A stretch of DNA of 64,000 bases from Bacteroidota bacterium (lineage in GTDB: Bacteria; Bacteroidota; Bacteroidia; B-17B0; Aurantibacillaceae): assembly GCA_013297775.1 (NCBI GenBank), contig JAAFIL010000003.1:1-64000 (forward strand). The letters run 5' to 3'. This document shows, one piece after another, positions 45,371 to 54,300 of this stretch. Each line of letters starts with the position of its first letter. Position 1 is the first letter of the stretch. The position numbers and the translations under genes are program-made. The notes under the pieces were generated by a model. The model ran no database searches. It saw only the letters and a list, made by a program, of their open reading frames with translations, and was not told the origin of the DNA.

Positions 45371-46285
45371 ATGAACGTTTCCTACTTATATAAATTAACT
45401 GGCTTAGATATACAATTAATTAAGCGATGCAACAGCGATGCAGCTCACAAACTATTACCTATTACAATAGCAATTCCTTTAGTATTTACCATTTACCTCA
45501 TTAGTTTCCTACTTGCGTTTAGCCAATTACTGCGCTACTCCATTAGCAGTATTTTAGCTGCACTCTTAATGAGTTTTATCTTCACAAATATATATCGCTT
45601 CTTATTACTTATTTTACTTTCAACCAAAACAAATCATCACAAAATAAAACAACAACAAATCGTTATTACATTTATAGCCGTTGCCATCTTAGCCTTCATA
45701 GCCAGCTTACCCATTGCCGTTTCATTATACAATACCACCTTACAAACCGATGTAAACGTATATAAACAGCAATTAGGCGCACAGCAGACACAAACCATTA
45801 GCTATAACTACCATCAACAAACTCAAAAACTAAAATACCTTTTCAAAACTACGCATGATGTAGATAGCTTTCAAAACATTCAAAATGCGAAACAAGCACA
45901 GGCCCTTGCAAATATGACTAAACTTGTTAATCAATCAAACTATTATCTAAAGCGAATCCATTTACTTTCGTCAAAACATCCGTTTAGCTTTTCAATTTTC
46001 TTACTTGGCCTTTTAGTGTTCATGCGCCCTGTCTATTCTATTATCAAATTAAACGCACACCCTTATTTTAATCACAAACACCACTTAGAACATCGGCTCA
46101 TAACCTTAAATTACTACGCCTTCCTAAAAAAATATTCACGGGCATTTAAAACACACTATGGCAAAGAAATTAGCTATTACGAGTCATACAGTAACCCACC
46201 GTATAATACTTTAAGAAAAGAAGACACACGATCTTTTGAACCCGCCGAAGTACTCTTAAAAAACCTATACTATGGCCACACATAA
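45371..46285 (+). CDS. DUF4407-like membrane protein, divergent second copy
   Basis: 304 residues. Same layout as the gene before it but shorter: an N-terminal LYKLTGLDIQLIKRCNSDAA segment like the DUF4407 start, paired helices near 28-80, a third near 95-120 (IAVAILAFIASLPIAVSLYN), a Gln-rich helical stalk, and a last helix near 205-222. The coiled coil is much reduced. It begins 7 bases after the first copy, so a hetero-oligomer of the two is plausible. Homology to DUF4407 is judged by layout and the N-terminal text only. Confidence 0.7.
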   Translation: MNVSYLYKLTGLDIQLIKRCNSDAAHKLLPITIAIPLVFTIYLISFLLAFSQLLRYSISSILAALLMSFIFTNIYRFLLLILLSTKTNHHKIKQQQIVITFIAVAILAFIASLPIAVSLYNTTLQTDVNVYKQQLGAQQTQTISYNYHQQTQKLKYLFKTTHDVDSFQNIQNAKQAQALANMTKLVNQSNYYLKRIHLLSSKHPFSFSIFLLGLLVFMRPVYSIIKLNAHPYFNHKHHLEHRLITLNYYAFLKKYSRAFKTHYGKEISYYESYSNPPYNTLRKEDTRSFEPAEVLLKNLYYGHT

Positions 46286-47660
46286 ATACAACATCGAACA
46301 TATCGAAAAACGGACGTATTTAAAAGGTCGCTTTAAAGGTAAATATAGCGGTTCGATAGATACCTTTAAATCGGATGCCAAAACTGAACACTATTATGAT
46401 TTAGTAATTACAGAAGGCGAAATTTTTACCACGCAAGATTCCATTAAAACTTGGCCCAATGAAACGGGCTTTCGCGAATTTGAAAACAGTACTACCCTTC
46501 AGTTAAAACCTCCTGGTGAATTAAAAGTAAGCCTTCGCTACTTAGATGATACGGAACGCTATTTTAAAATTTCGATGAACGAATTAAAATTAGTGAACTG
46601 CATACTTAGTAAACAAGTTTATACTAAAGATGAAGTTCTCGGTTACATCGAAGGCGATGTATCGGGCTACATCCTTCATCAAGAGAGTGTTATTAATGAA
46701 ATAGAATCAACTCCGCCGCATCAAAGCGAAATACCAACAGAACCTCCTATTACCAAAGCAAAGAAAATAATTACCACGACTCCTCCTAAAAAAAAGCATT
46801 CACGGTTAACCCCAGCCATACTGCTAAGAGGTAGTTTAGGTTTATTGATTTTGATAGTATCTATACTTCAATTATTAAGAAGTGGTATCCATTGGTTACC
46901 ACTTGCCTTGTGTTTTATTGCCTTTTGTATGCTTTTACCCTTTGCGTTACACTCCTTGTTTTCGAGTGTATTTAAACATGCTTTAAGTAATAGATGGAAA
47001 CGCATCTTATATGTTTTGCTGCCTTTAATCCTATTAGCGGTCTTAGTAATTTACTATACAAGCTATGTACTAAAAAAAGAATGGATAGCTACTAACGAAT
47101 CCTTAGAGCAGAAAAAAGAAAAAGAAATAGCCCAACAGAAACGTTTAGACTCGCTGCATTATTACCTAGGAGAAAGTAAAAAATTATATGAAGTTGATTC
47201 GATACAAGCCGCACTCGCTATGTTGCAAAAGGCTCAAGGCTTTGCAGAAACGCAGGATATATCTAAAATAAATGCCCACGCAAATACCATAGACTCTAGT
47301 GTAGCCAAGCGTTTTTTAAGTAAAAAGAATTATGAACAGGCCTTAAACTTTTATAATAAATTAATACAACGTGAAGCGAACCAAGCCATTTACCTTTACG
47401 ATAGAGCCTTATGTTATATTAAAACTGGAGACCGTAAAGCCGCAGTTGCCGATCTTAAAATAGCCATAACCCAAGGAAATAAAGTTGCTGAAAAACTTTA
47501 TAACAAAATAAATCCTGAAAAAAAACGCTTAATAGGATACATTACACGTTGCTGCGATGGCACCGAATCGAGTGCCAAAGGACGTGGTGCTTGCTCGCAT
47601 CACGGTGGTGTATGCGACTGGAATGAACCCGTTTACGAAACCTACCGCGAATTTGATTAA
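46272..47660 (+). CDS. Membrane protein with TPR and C-terminal Cys/His module
   Basis: 462 residues. Residues 1-150 are a beta-rich soluble domain (GRFKGKYSGSIDTFKSDAKT); then two to three membrane helices at about 178-265; then TPR-like helices (LGESKKLYEVDSIQAALAML, AIYLYDRALCYIKTGDRKAA); and a C-terminal module TRCCDGTESSAKGRGACSHH with GGVCDW that resembles DUF3761. The same GACSxHGGV text is in the 65-residue protein at 48769. It overlaps the preceding gene by 14 bases. Function unknown. Confidence 0.75.
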   Translation: MATHKYNIEHIEKRTYLKGRFKGKYSGSIDTFKSDAKTEHYYDLVITEGEIFTTQDSIKTWPNETGFREFENSTTLQLKPPGELKVSLRYLDDTERYFKISMNELKLVNCILSKQVYTKDEVLGYIEGDVSGYILHQESVINEIESTPPHQSEIPTEPPITKAKKIITTTPPKKKHSRLTPAILLRGSLGLLILIVSILQLLRSGIHWLPLALCFIAFCMLLPFALHSLFSSVFKHALSNRWKRILYVLLPLILLAVLVIYYTSYVLKKEWIATNESLEQKKEKEIAQQKRLDSLHYYLGESKKLYEVDSIQAALAMLQKAQGFAETQDISKINAHANTIDSSVAKRFLSKKNYEQALNFYNKLIQREANQAIYLYDRALCYIKTGDRKAAVADLKIAITQGNKVAEKLYNKINPEKKRLIGYITRCCDGTESSAKGRGACSHHGGVCDWNEPVYETYREFD

Positions 47661-47689
47661 CAAAATAATAACCCCTAAAAAAATAAAAC

Positions 47690-48136
47690 ATGAACAACTC
47701 ACTACTATTAGAAAACGAAACCATCCTCAACAAAACCGAAGATGACGGTGTCATTTTAACCAATTACAGAATAAGGCAAAATTTTGGAACGCAAAAGCAT
47801 CCACAATTTATCTCTATTCACCTCAAAAAAATAAGTTCCGTCGAACTGTATTACAAAGAAACGGTGCTTTGGCTCATCTTAGGAATTGTATTATTAGCCT
47901 TTGGGCTTATTACTTTTCTGTCTTATAGGGTAGAGCCTGGCGCAATAGGTATTGTTTTAGGAGGTTTGTTTCTTTTGTTATACTACTTGAGTAAACGTTA
48001 CCTCATGCGCATTTGCTCCGATGGTGGCAGCCACATTGCCATTCAAATAAAAGGCATCAAAGCCGATAGAATACAAAACTTTGTCATGCAATTAGAGCAA
48101 GCTAAAAATAATCTACATCTACTTAAAAAATATTAA
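47690..48136 (+). CDS. PH-like domain with membrane hairpin
   Basis: 148 residues. The N-terminal part (DDGVILTNYRIRQNFGTQ, FISIHLKKISSVELYYKE) reads like the first strands of a bacterial PH domain; two membrane helices follow at about 60-98 (LWLILGIVLLAFGLITFL), then RICSDGGSHIAIQIKGIKAD and a helix. This layout is typical of small bPH2-like proteins. CCCCTAAAA text lies 18 bases before its ATG. Role unknown. Confidence 0.7.
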   Translation: MNNSLLLENETILNKTEDDGVILTNYRIRQNFGTQKHPQFISIHLKKISSVELYYKETVLWLILGIVLLAFGLITFLSYRVEPGAIGIVLGGLFLLLYYLSKRYLMRICSDGGSHIAIQIKGIKADRIQNFVMQLEQAKNNLHLLKKY

Positions 48137-48154
48137 CCCCCTAAAAATAAAATC

Positions 48155-48532
48155 ATGAGTTTACTATCCAATTTATTAGGCAATGCTACCGAGGTTGATC
48201 GTAGCGAATTAGAAAAAGAATTTAATGCCATTCTTTTTGAAACAGAAATTATTGAAAGTGCATTTAAAATTTTTCGCGACAAATGGGTCTTTACCAACAA
48301 ACGACTCATTATGCTGGATGTGCAAGGAATAACAGGTAGCAAAAAAGAGTACCACAGTTTACCTTATAAATCCATTACACATTTTTTAATAGAAACCGCT
48401 GGCACTTTAGACATGGATTGTGAAATCGAACTATGGGTATCGGGCTATAACAAACCATTCAAAAAAGAATTAAAAAAAGGGATTGATATTATAAAACTTC
48501 AACGCACGTTGGCCAGTTACATTTGCCGATGA
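48155..48532 (+). CDS. Bacterial PH-domain protein (YvbH-like, bPH_1)
   Basis: 125 residues, soluble. The text IESAFKIFRDKWVFTNKRLI followed by MLDVQGITGSKKEYHSLPYK and DCEIELWVSGYNKPFKKELK is characteristic of the bPH_1 family. Such PH folds form ring oligomers; the function is unproven. Starts 18 bases after the previous gene, again with a CCCCTAAAA text before the ATG. Confidence 0.88.
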   Translation: MSLLSNLLGNATEVDRSELEKEFNAILFETEIIESAFKIFRDKWVFTNKRLIMLDVQGITGSKKEYHSLPYKSITHFLIETAGTLDMDCEIELWVSGYNKPFKKELKKGIDIIKLQRTLASYICR

Positions 48533-48585
48533 ACACACCTTTTAAAAATGAATCACTCAACTATAACTAACCAATACCAATTACT

Positions 48586-48765
48586 ATGAAAAAAATAATT
48601 CTCTTTTTAATGCTGCTATCGGCTAAAACGTTTTTCGGGCAAACGCATACACGCAAAACAAGAAGCGACAAAGGAAAAACACATTCACATACAACAAGCT
48701 ATGAGATAAAAAAAGCCCTCCAACCAAAAACAACCAAAACAACCAAAACAACTAAAAAAAAGTAA
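48586..48765 (+). CDS. Small basic secreted protein, 59 residues
   Basis: ATG at 48586 to TAA at 48763-48765. A signal peptide (MKKIILFLMLLSAKTFFGQ) is followed by a very basic mature part rich in Lys, Thr and His (HTRKTRSDKGKTHSHTTS) ending in a TTK repeat. It lies 53 bases after the PH gene and 3 bases before the next small lipoprotein gene, which supports it as real. No family recognised; similar short T/K-rich secreted peptides occur in Bacteroidota. Confidence 0.6.
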   Translation: MKKIILFLMLLSAKTFFGQTHTRKTRSDKGKTHSHTTSYEIKKALQPKTTKTTKTTKKK

Positions 48766-48768
48766 CAC

Positions 48769-48966
48769 ATGAAAAAATATATTGTAATCGCTTTAGCATG
48801 CTTAAGTTTAGCATGTATCCAATGTAAAAAAAAGAAAAAAAGCTGTTCAAGTGTTAGAACGGGTGCCGTTTGTGTTGACAATACAACATCAACCGCAACG
48901 GGCAACGGTGCTTGTTCGGGACATGGCGGTGTAAAAGAATGGAAAACCCAACAAGTGTGTAATTAA
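48769..48966 (+). CDS. Small lipoprotein with DUF3761-like Cys/His module
   Basis: 65 residues. Hydrophobic leader MKKYIVIALACLSLACIQCK with a possible lipobox LSLAC, a Lys-run, then AVCVDNTTSTATGNGACSGH and GGVKEW. The C-terminal text matches the end of the 462-residue protein at 46272 and the DUF3761 pattern. Probably periplasmic, with disulfides. Function unknown. Confidence 0.75.
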   Translation: MKKYIVIALACLSLACIQCKKKKKSCSSVRTGAVCVDNTTSTATGNGACSGHGGVKEWKTQQVCN

Positions 48967-48986
48967 CTCTCAAACCTTACTCGTTT

Positions 48987-49664
48987 ATGGCAACCGAAGA
49001 AGAAGAAAAAAAAGAGAATTTAAGTTTCCTTAATTTTCTCATTTTACTACTTTCCATTTATGTACTAATTGCACTGTTAGCCGATACTCTTTTTAAACTC
49101 CCGCCTGAAACTTCCAAACTACTCAATTACATCGACAACAGTATTTGTATAGTATTCCTTTTTGATTTCGTGGTACGATTTAAAAAAGCCGAAAACAAAT
49201 TAGCATTTATGAAATGGGGATGGATTGATTTAATTGCGAGTATCCCTACTTTCGATTTTATGCGTTCGGGTAGGCTTTTAAGAGTTATTCGGTTAATAAG
49301 ACTTATCCGCGCATTTCGGTCAACACGACATATTGTGCAGCACGTCTTTAAAAATAAAATACAAGGCACTTTAACATCGGTTGCTATCATTGCAGTGCTT
49401 ATGGTTTTATTTTCTTCGGTTGCCATTCTGCAATTTGAAACGGATCCTAACAGTAATATAAAAACAGCCGAAGATGCCATTTGGTGGTCCTATGTTACAA
49501 TTACAACCGTTGGGTATGGCGATAAATACCCTGTTACAACCGAAGGTAGAATAATTGCTGCGCTTTTAATGACTGTTGGCGTTGGGCTTTTCGGAACCTT
49601 TACGGCCTTCACTTCTTCTTGGTTTGTAAAAAGTAACACACAAATACCCGAAAAAAAAGAGTAA
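48987..49664 (+). CDS. Voltage-gated-type potassium channel
   Basis: 225 residues with six membrane helices. S4-like helix with regularly spaced arginines (SGRLLRVIRLIRLIRAFRS), pore helix DAIWWSYVTITTVGYGDKYP containing the K+ filter TVGYGD, and an S6 helix (IIAALLMTVGVGLFGTFTAF). This is a Kv-like ion transporter family member with no cytoplasmic ligand domain. It closes the long caspase/TIR gene run, 20 bases after the small lipoprotein; as the last gene it could act as a membrane-depolarising effector or as an ordinary channel. Confidence 0.92.
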   Translation: MATEEEEKKENLSFLNFLILLLSIYVLIALLADTLFKLPPETSKLLNYIDNSICIVFLFDFVVRFKKAENKLAFMKWGWIDLIASIPTFDFMRSGRLLRVIRLIRLIRAFRSTRHIVQHVFKNKIQGTLTSVAIIAVLMVLFSSVAILQFETDPNSNIKTAEDAIWWSYVTITTVGYGDKYPVTTEGRIIAALLMTVGVGLFGTFTAFTSSWFVKSNTQIPEKKE

Positions 49665-49715
49665 AGGTAAACTTCTAAAAAAATCACTTTTGCGCAGTTG
49701 CTGTTACACAAAATT

Positions 49716-49742
49716 ATGGCTATTGTAAATTACAATAGCCAT
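49716..49742. terminator. Perfect 13-bp inverted repeat between convergent genes
   Basis: ATGGCTATTGTAA, one base, then TTACAATAGCCAT. It sits between the convergent K+ channel and DNA methyltransferase genes. There is no long U-tract, so it may be a bidirectional terminator of modest strength or a protein site. Confidence 0.45.
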
Positions 49743-49942
49743 GATTAACTAATTATAAAAGGTAGCCAAAGAACTTCTTGCAATCCCTTAAATTATCTCC
49801 TCTTGAATCCAACATTTAATCCATCTTTTCCTTTGCGAACATTTTCGGAGCTTGGCGTGTTGGCAGATTATTGACACAAAACTGTTATACGGCTCACTAA
49901 ACCCGCCATTACGCCAAACCTCTGTTAGTTGTTGGGCTTTGT

Positions 49943-50887
49943 TCATTCTTGATACATAAGTTTTAATTGTCCAACCGTGATTTGCTTGTTTTGTTTTTTA
50001 TCGCTTATATATTCGTTAATACAATTTGCAACATACTCGCCAAGCTTAACAGGAACCGCATTTCCAATAATTTGTTCTAAATCAGTTTTGGTACCATTGA
50101 AAATAAAGTCTTTAGGAAATGTTTGAATTAAACTTCTTTCTTTTGTTGTTAGTGGTCTTAACTTGTTAGAAATTTCAACTGGGTCGCCTTCGTGTTTTGT
50201 ATAACCTTTAGGAATTGGTCTGTTAACACCACGAATAGTTGGACTTGGTTCATAAATACTGAAAATGCCCCGTCTTGCATAACTTCTTGGGTGACGGTAA
50301 TAATACTCAACTCCCAATGATTTACCGAAATAATCAAACAAAGTCATTTCCTTACTGGATAAATTTTTGTTGAAATAGGGAATTAGAAAATTATCGGTTG
50401 AGTACTTATGTCCAACCAAGAAAAAACGTTTTCTTGATTGTGGTACACCACAAAACCTTGCATCCAATACTTGATAAGAAATACCGTAACCTGCTTGTTT
50501 AAAAATCTTTATTGCATCTTTTAATATATGACTTTTGGTAATTCTTTCAACGTTTTCCATTACAAACCACTCAGGTTTAGCCGCCACTACAATGTTAGTA
50601 TAGGAAATTGTTAAGTCTGCTCTACCCCTTGTTTCATCACGTTTTCCTGCACTTGAAAAATCTTGACAGGGTGGACCACCAATAATCATTTTCGGTTTTA
50701 AGCTCTTAACAAATTCAAGACCTTCTTCACTACCTAAATCAGTGTCGTAAATTGGATGATTAAAATTTCCTCTATAAACTTTTACTGCTGGTTCCCATTT
50801 ATCAAATGCAGCTAAGATTTCAAAACCTGCATTTTGAAACCCTAGCGACAAACCGCCACAACCTGAAAATAAATCTACTGTTTCCAT
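49943..50887 (-). CDS. DNA cytosine-5 methyltransferase (HindVP-type system)
   Basis: 314 residues with all main C5 motifs: I DLFSGCGGLSLGFQNAGF, IV IIGGPPCQDFSSAGKR with catalytic Cys74, VI FVMENVERI, VIII FCGVPQSRKRFFLVG, and X IGNAVPVKLGEYV. It methylates C5 of cytosine in a specific site. The preceding restriction-type gene ends TAATG over its ATG, so the two form one operon. If the nuclease is HindVP-like the site may be GRCGYC (family knowledge, not shown by sequence). Confidence 0.95.
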   Translation of the reverse strand: METVDLFSGCGGLSLGFQNAGFEILAAFDKWEPAVKVYRGNFNHPIYDTDLGSEEGLEFVKSLKPKMIIGGPPCQDFSSAGKRDETRGRADLTISYTNIVVAAKPEWFVMENVERITKSHILKDAIKIFKQAGYGISYQVLDARFCGVPQSRKRFFLVGHKYSTDNFLIPYFNKNLSSKEMTLFDYFGKSLGVEYYYRHPRSYARRGIFSIYEPSPTIRGVNRPIPKGYTKHEGDPVEISNKLRPLTTKERSLIQTFPKDFIFNGTKTDLEQIIGNAVPVKLGEYVANCINEYISDKKQNKQITVGQLKLMYQE

Positions 50888-51960
50888 TATGTAAATAGTT
50901 CAGGTGAGCTGTAAATAATTGCATCAAACCGTCTTTCAGGACTCAACAAATTTTGACCTCCATCAAGAATGATTTTTTTGATGTCTTTCTTTTCAATCCT
51001 TGGTTTGGTTAATTCAGTACAAGCCATATACTTATGTGTAACACGTCCGCTAACCGCAAAAGCTTTGTCGTTTTTTGTGTTGTAGGACAGTTCGTCTATG
51101 ATTTTGTGATGATTAATTTATCCTTGTTTAGCGAAATCATAAAGCATTTTGAACAACCAAATAATTGTTCTTATCTGTCTTGTGATTTTGTTATTCTCAG
51201 AAAGTTCTCCACGTGCAACATTAACAAAAAGTTGTGTGAAAGCAAAATTGCTCCACACAAAAACATCTAAACAATTATTTGAAAGCTTGGGCGATTTTCC
51301 GCTCGTTTTCCAAATAGGTTGTAACAAAATCGGCTCTTGTTTTCCCAAAACAGAAAGTACTATTTTGTCTATGGCAAAAATCATATCTGGAATATAAGCC
51401 CATACTGAAGTTCCATGTGTCCAATCTTTTATCTTGTCAAACTTATTTCCCAATAATTGAATAAGCTGTTCTCGATTATCTTTAAAATTTTCTGCAATAC
51501 TGCAAGCCAAATAAACAATCGTATCGGGTCTTATTACAATTTCACAGCCATAATTTTCTTCGCTTAAATAACAAGTTGAATTGTCGGGTATAGCGGTGAG
51601 CTTTACTTCAATCGGTCGCAAAACTTGTCCGTTGCTTCTTGATTGAGTAACCAAGTCAACTCTTGGCAAAGTTCCGATAACTAACTGTTGATATGGTGTA
51701 TATTGACTTTCAAAGGAGAAAAATAAATCGTCCGAGATTGGCTTTATGCCATATAGTTTTTCAGCCGTAATCTTACCGTGTTTAACTTTGAGCTCTTTGT
51801 CAAGAAATATATAAATACTGTCTAAGTTTTTTGAAGCCATAAAGTTTGTCAAACTCGCAGGGAATGAAGAGTTAAATTGATTCTTACCCCAAGTGTCGGC
51901 TTGGACAAAGTCCCTGTTTGAATATTTTACTCCGTAAAGTCCAGGTTTTTGATTTACCAT
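50887..51960 (-). pseudogene. HindVP-like type II restriction endonuclease with internal stop
   Basis: The frame from 51960 codes 280 residues to a TAA at 51118-51120, then continues in the same frame for 76 more sense codons to a TAA that shares its last A with the methyltransferase ATG (50887). The nuclease core is visible upstream of the stop: LPRVDLVTQSRSNGQVLRPI followed by EVKLTAIPD (PD-(D/E)xK type). The part after the stop reads as normal protein (INHHKIIDELSYNTKNDKAF, LDGGQNLLSPERRFDAIIY). The undisturbed protein would be 357 residues. One base change (for example AAA to TAA) explains the break. A truncated active protein, read-through or a sequencing error are alternatives. Confidence 0.85.
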
Positions 51961-52280
51961 TCTGCTCTCTATAACTAGATTTCAAATTTACTCCAATTAT
52001 CCGTTTCTAGCTTCGAAGTTGGTCGAAGTTGTCAACGAATTATTGTCTATTGTCAGTCGTCGTTTTTTAGCCTTGCACCTAACTTTTCACCTCTGCGTGC
52101 CATTCCCATCTTACACACAAAACCACCAATCAAATAATCACTTTTATTCCAAACAACACTTTCCTTTAGCAATGCTCGACTTCTAACAAAACTTAGCGCA
52201 AAAAAACATCGCAACCAAGCACCACAAAAAAACTTACTTACAATGCGTCTATTCTATATCCCTGTTATACCTTGTATTCG
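51961..52280. other. Gene-free stretch with a decayed repeat
   Basis: Contains CCTTGCACCTAACTTTTCAC with CTCTGCGTGCC near 52070-52107, a decayed copy of the repeat with the GCGCCTTTGCGTGC core, and an AT-rich part. No gene seen; promoter of the restriction operon should be at its left end. Confidence 0.5.
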
Positions 52281-54200
52281 TTAACCCTTTGTCTCGTCAG
52301 TAGCTCCACCCATCTTCTTGCTTCTGTCCATAATTCCATCTAACAACTGCAAGCCCAACAAGCCATTAATAGGCCCATTTTGCCCATCGCCATTGCCTGT
52401 AATCAATACCTCTGGAATAATTTTTATACGCTCTTTACCAATTTGTTCGGTTACTTTTAATTTGGTAAAATTATCACCACCCATTGCCTCAACACTTAAC
52501 TTATACGACTCCGCATTCGACTTACCAATTGCTAAAATTTTATCGGCTTCGGCCTTACCCGTTACCGTAATTTTTTCGGCATCGGCATTTGCTAAGGCTT
52601 TAATCTTTTCCGCTTCGGCATTAGCCGCTAATTTGGTACGCTCTGCTTCGGCTGCCGCAATCACTTTTAAACGATCGGCTTCGGCATTACTACTAATTTT
52701 TACACCTTGTGCTTCGCCTGTTGCTTTCTTCACGGCGGCATCGGCAATCCGTTCGCTAATCCACACACCTTGATCGGCCTTCACAATTTCCTTTTGCATA
52801 TCTGCAACAGCCGTTTCTTTTTCTAAAGCTTGACGGGTAACCTCAGCTTTTTTTTGCGTTTCAAAAGTTGTATTTTGTTCTTCCGCAATTTTACGATCAG
52901 TTAGTGTTTTCATTAAGCTATCTGGAGGCACAATATCGCCTATCAAAGTATCAACGCCATTAACGTTGTATTGATCCAATACTTCGCTAATGCGTTTCTT
53001 AGCGGCATCTTGGCGTTCTTTCCGACTACTCAAAAACGCAATCACATCGCTATCTTGTGCCGAGTTACGAAAATAATTACCAATGGTAGGCTCTAATACC
53101 TGACCCACTAAATTGACCATATTCCCAAAACGTGCAATTACCTTTGGTGCTTCGTTAGTAGGAATATGAATGATTTGGCTCACATCTAAATTAAACGGAA
53201 ACCCATCTTTACTGCGCACCGTAATCGTACTCAAATGTTTATCCAATTGATGCGCCTCACTTCGTGCATTGGCCCAATTTAAAACCAAGTTGGTGGTTGG
53301 TACCGACTCTACCCGCATAATATAAGTGTTAATGGGATATTTCCCTGGTCCTAAAGGCTCGGCCCACACACCCTTTTCGCCTTTGCTAACAATATTACCA
53401 TGTTTAAATTCAATCCCACTCAAATCCTTTCCTTCCTTACCAACATAACTAATAACCACGCCCACACAACCAATGGGTATCTCCGTCATTTTAATTTGTT
53501 CAACCGATGCAAACCAAGGATTTAAATAATAACTACCCGCTAAAATAACTTGTGGCTGCAAACCTTTGTTACCTCCCGAAGATAAAAACGCATCCGTATC
53601 TTGAAAATTATTATGACTTTCTATTGTTTTACCAGCAATGTTGCCCTCCTCTATGGGGCTACCATCCAAAGTAGTTACAATACCCACCATATTTTCATTA
53701 ACGGTAAACATATCCACCGTATAAATTTCAAACAGAAACGTATTGATGCGATAAGTACCCGCAGTAATGTAAGCACTTTGACGACCCTTGCTCCCACCTT
53801 TACTTAAAAACGCTTCGGCATCTTGGTAACTATCGCAAGGCACTTTACGCGCTAAAATACGACCCGTTTCTAATTCCTTACCATCTTTGGCCACCAACAA
53901 GCCAATTTTACCTTGCGGAATAACCGTTAAAGCCTGCAAGGTTATTTCAAATTGCCAAATCCATTTCCAAAAATAAATACCAGGGGCTAACGATTGTGCC
54001 TGAAACCCCGACTCACCCTCGGTGGCAATAATGCGCCCGGGTGGCAACTCCGCTTTTCCAAACAACACAAACTTTTTGGTTACCAAACCAATCTTATCTT
54101 CGGGTACAATAATAATTCCAAACAACCGAAAAATAAGTTTGTAAAATACGATTAATAAAACGGGAATAATAATCCACCAATACGCTAAAACACTTTCCAT
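52281..54200 (-). CDS. SPFH/flotillin-like membrane protein with triplicated modules
   Basis: 639 residues from the ATG at 54200 (a TTG at 54239 is less likely). An N-terminal membrane helix (YWWIIIPVLLIVFYKLIFRL) is followed by three tandem beta modules, each starting with a GxVxx-type strand and ending in a turn such as AGTYRINTF, AGSYYLNPW or PGKYPINTY, then an SPFH core (STITVRSKDGFPFNLDVSQI) and a long Ala/Glu-rich coiled coil (AEAERTKLAANAEAEKIKAL). It is longer than ordinary flotillin because of the added modules. It probably forms large oligomers at the inner membrane. No partner gene (NfeD) is adjacent. Confidence 0.87.
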   Translation of the reverse strand: MESVLAYWWIIIPVLLIVFYKLIFRLFGIIIVPEDKIGLVTKKFVLFGKAELPPGRIIATEGESGFQAQSLAPGIYFWKWIWQFEITLQALTVIPQGKIGLLVAKDGKELETGRILARKVPCDSYQDAEAFLSKGGSKGRQSAYITAGTYRINTFLFEIYTVDMFTVNENMVGIVTTLDGSPIEEGNIAGKTIESHNNFQDTDAFLSSGGNKGLQPQVILAGSYYLNPWFASVEQIKMTEIPIGCVGVVISYVGKEGKDLSGIEFKHGNIVSKGEKGVWAEPLGPGKYPINTYIMRVESVPTTNLVLNWANARSEAHQLDKHLSTITVRSKDGFPFNLDVSQIIHIPTNEAPKVIARFGNMVNLVGQVLEPTIGNYFRNSAQDSDVIAFLSSRKERQDAAKKRISEVLDQYNVNGVDTLIGDIVPPDSLMKTLTDRKIAEEQNTTFETQKKAEVTRQALEKETAVADMQKEIVKADQGVWISERIADAAVKKATGEAQGVKISSNAEADRLKVIAAAEAERTKLAANAEAEKIKALANADAEKITVTGKAEADKILAIGKSNAESYKLSVEAMGGDNFTKLKVTEQIGKERIKIIPEVLITGNGDGQNGPINGLLGLQLLDGIMDRSKKMGGATDETKG

Positions 54201-54300
54201 AAATTGTTTTTTAATTTGTAAATGTATAGTACTAAACAATACTCACACGCTCTTTTTGTGAACAGCCCTTTGAGTTTATAAACAAAATCCAACTACAAAC

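Noticed and set aside
51034-51270. Plus-strand 78-codon frame
   Set aside because: It is antisense to the restriction gene, whose same-frame continuation past the stop explains the region.
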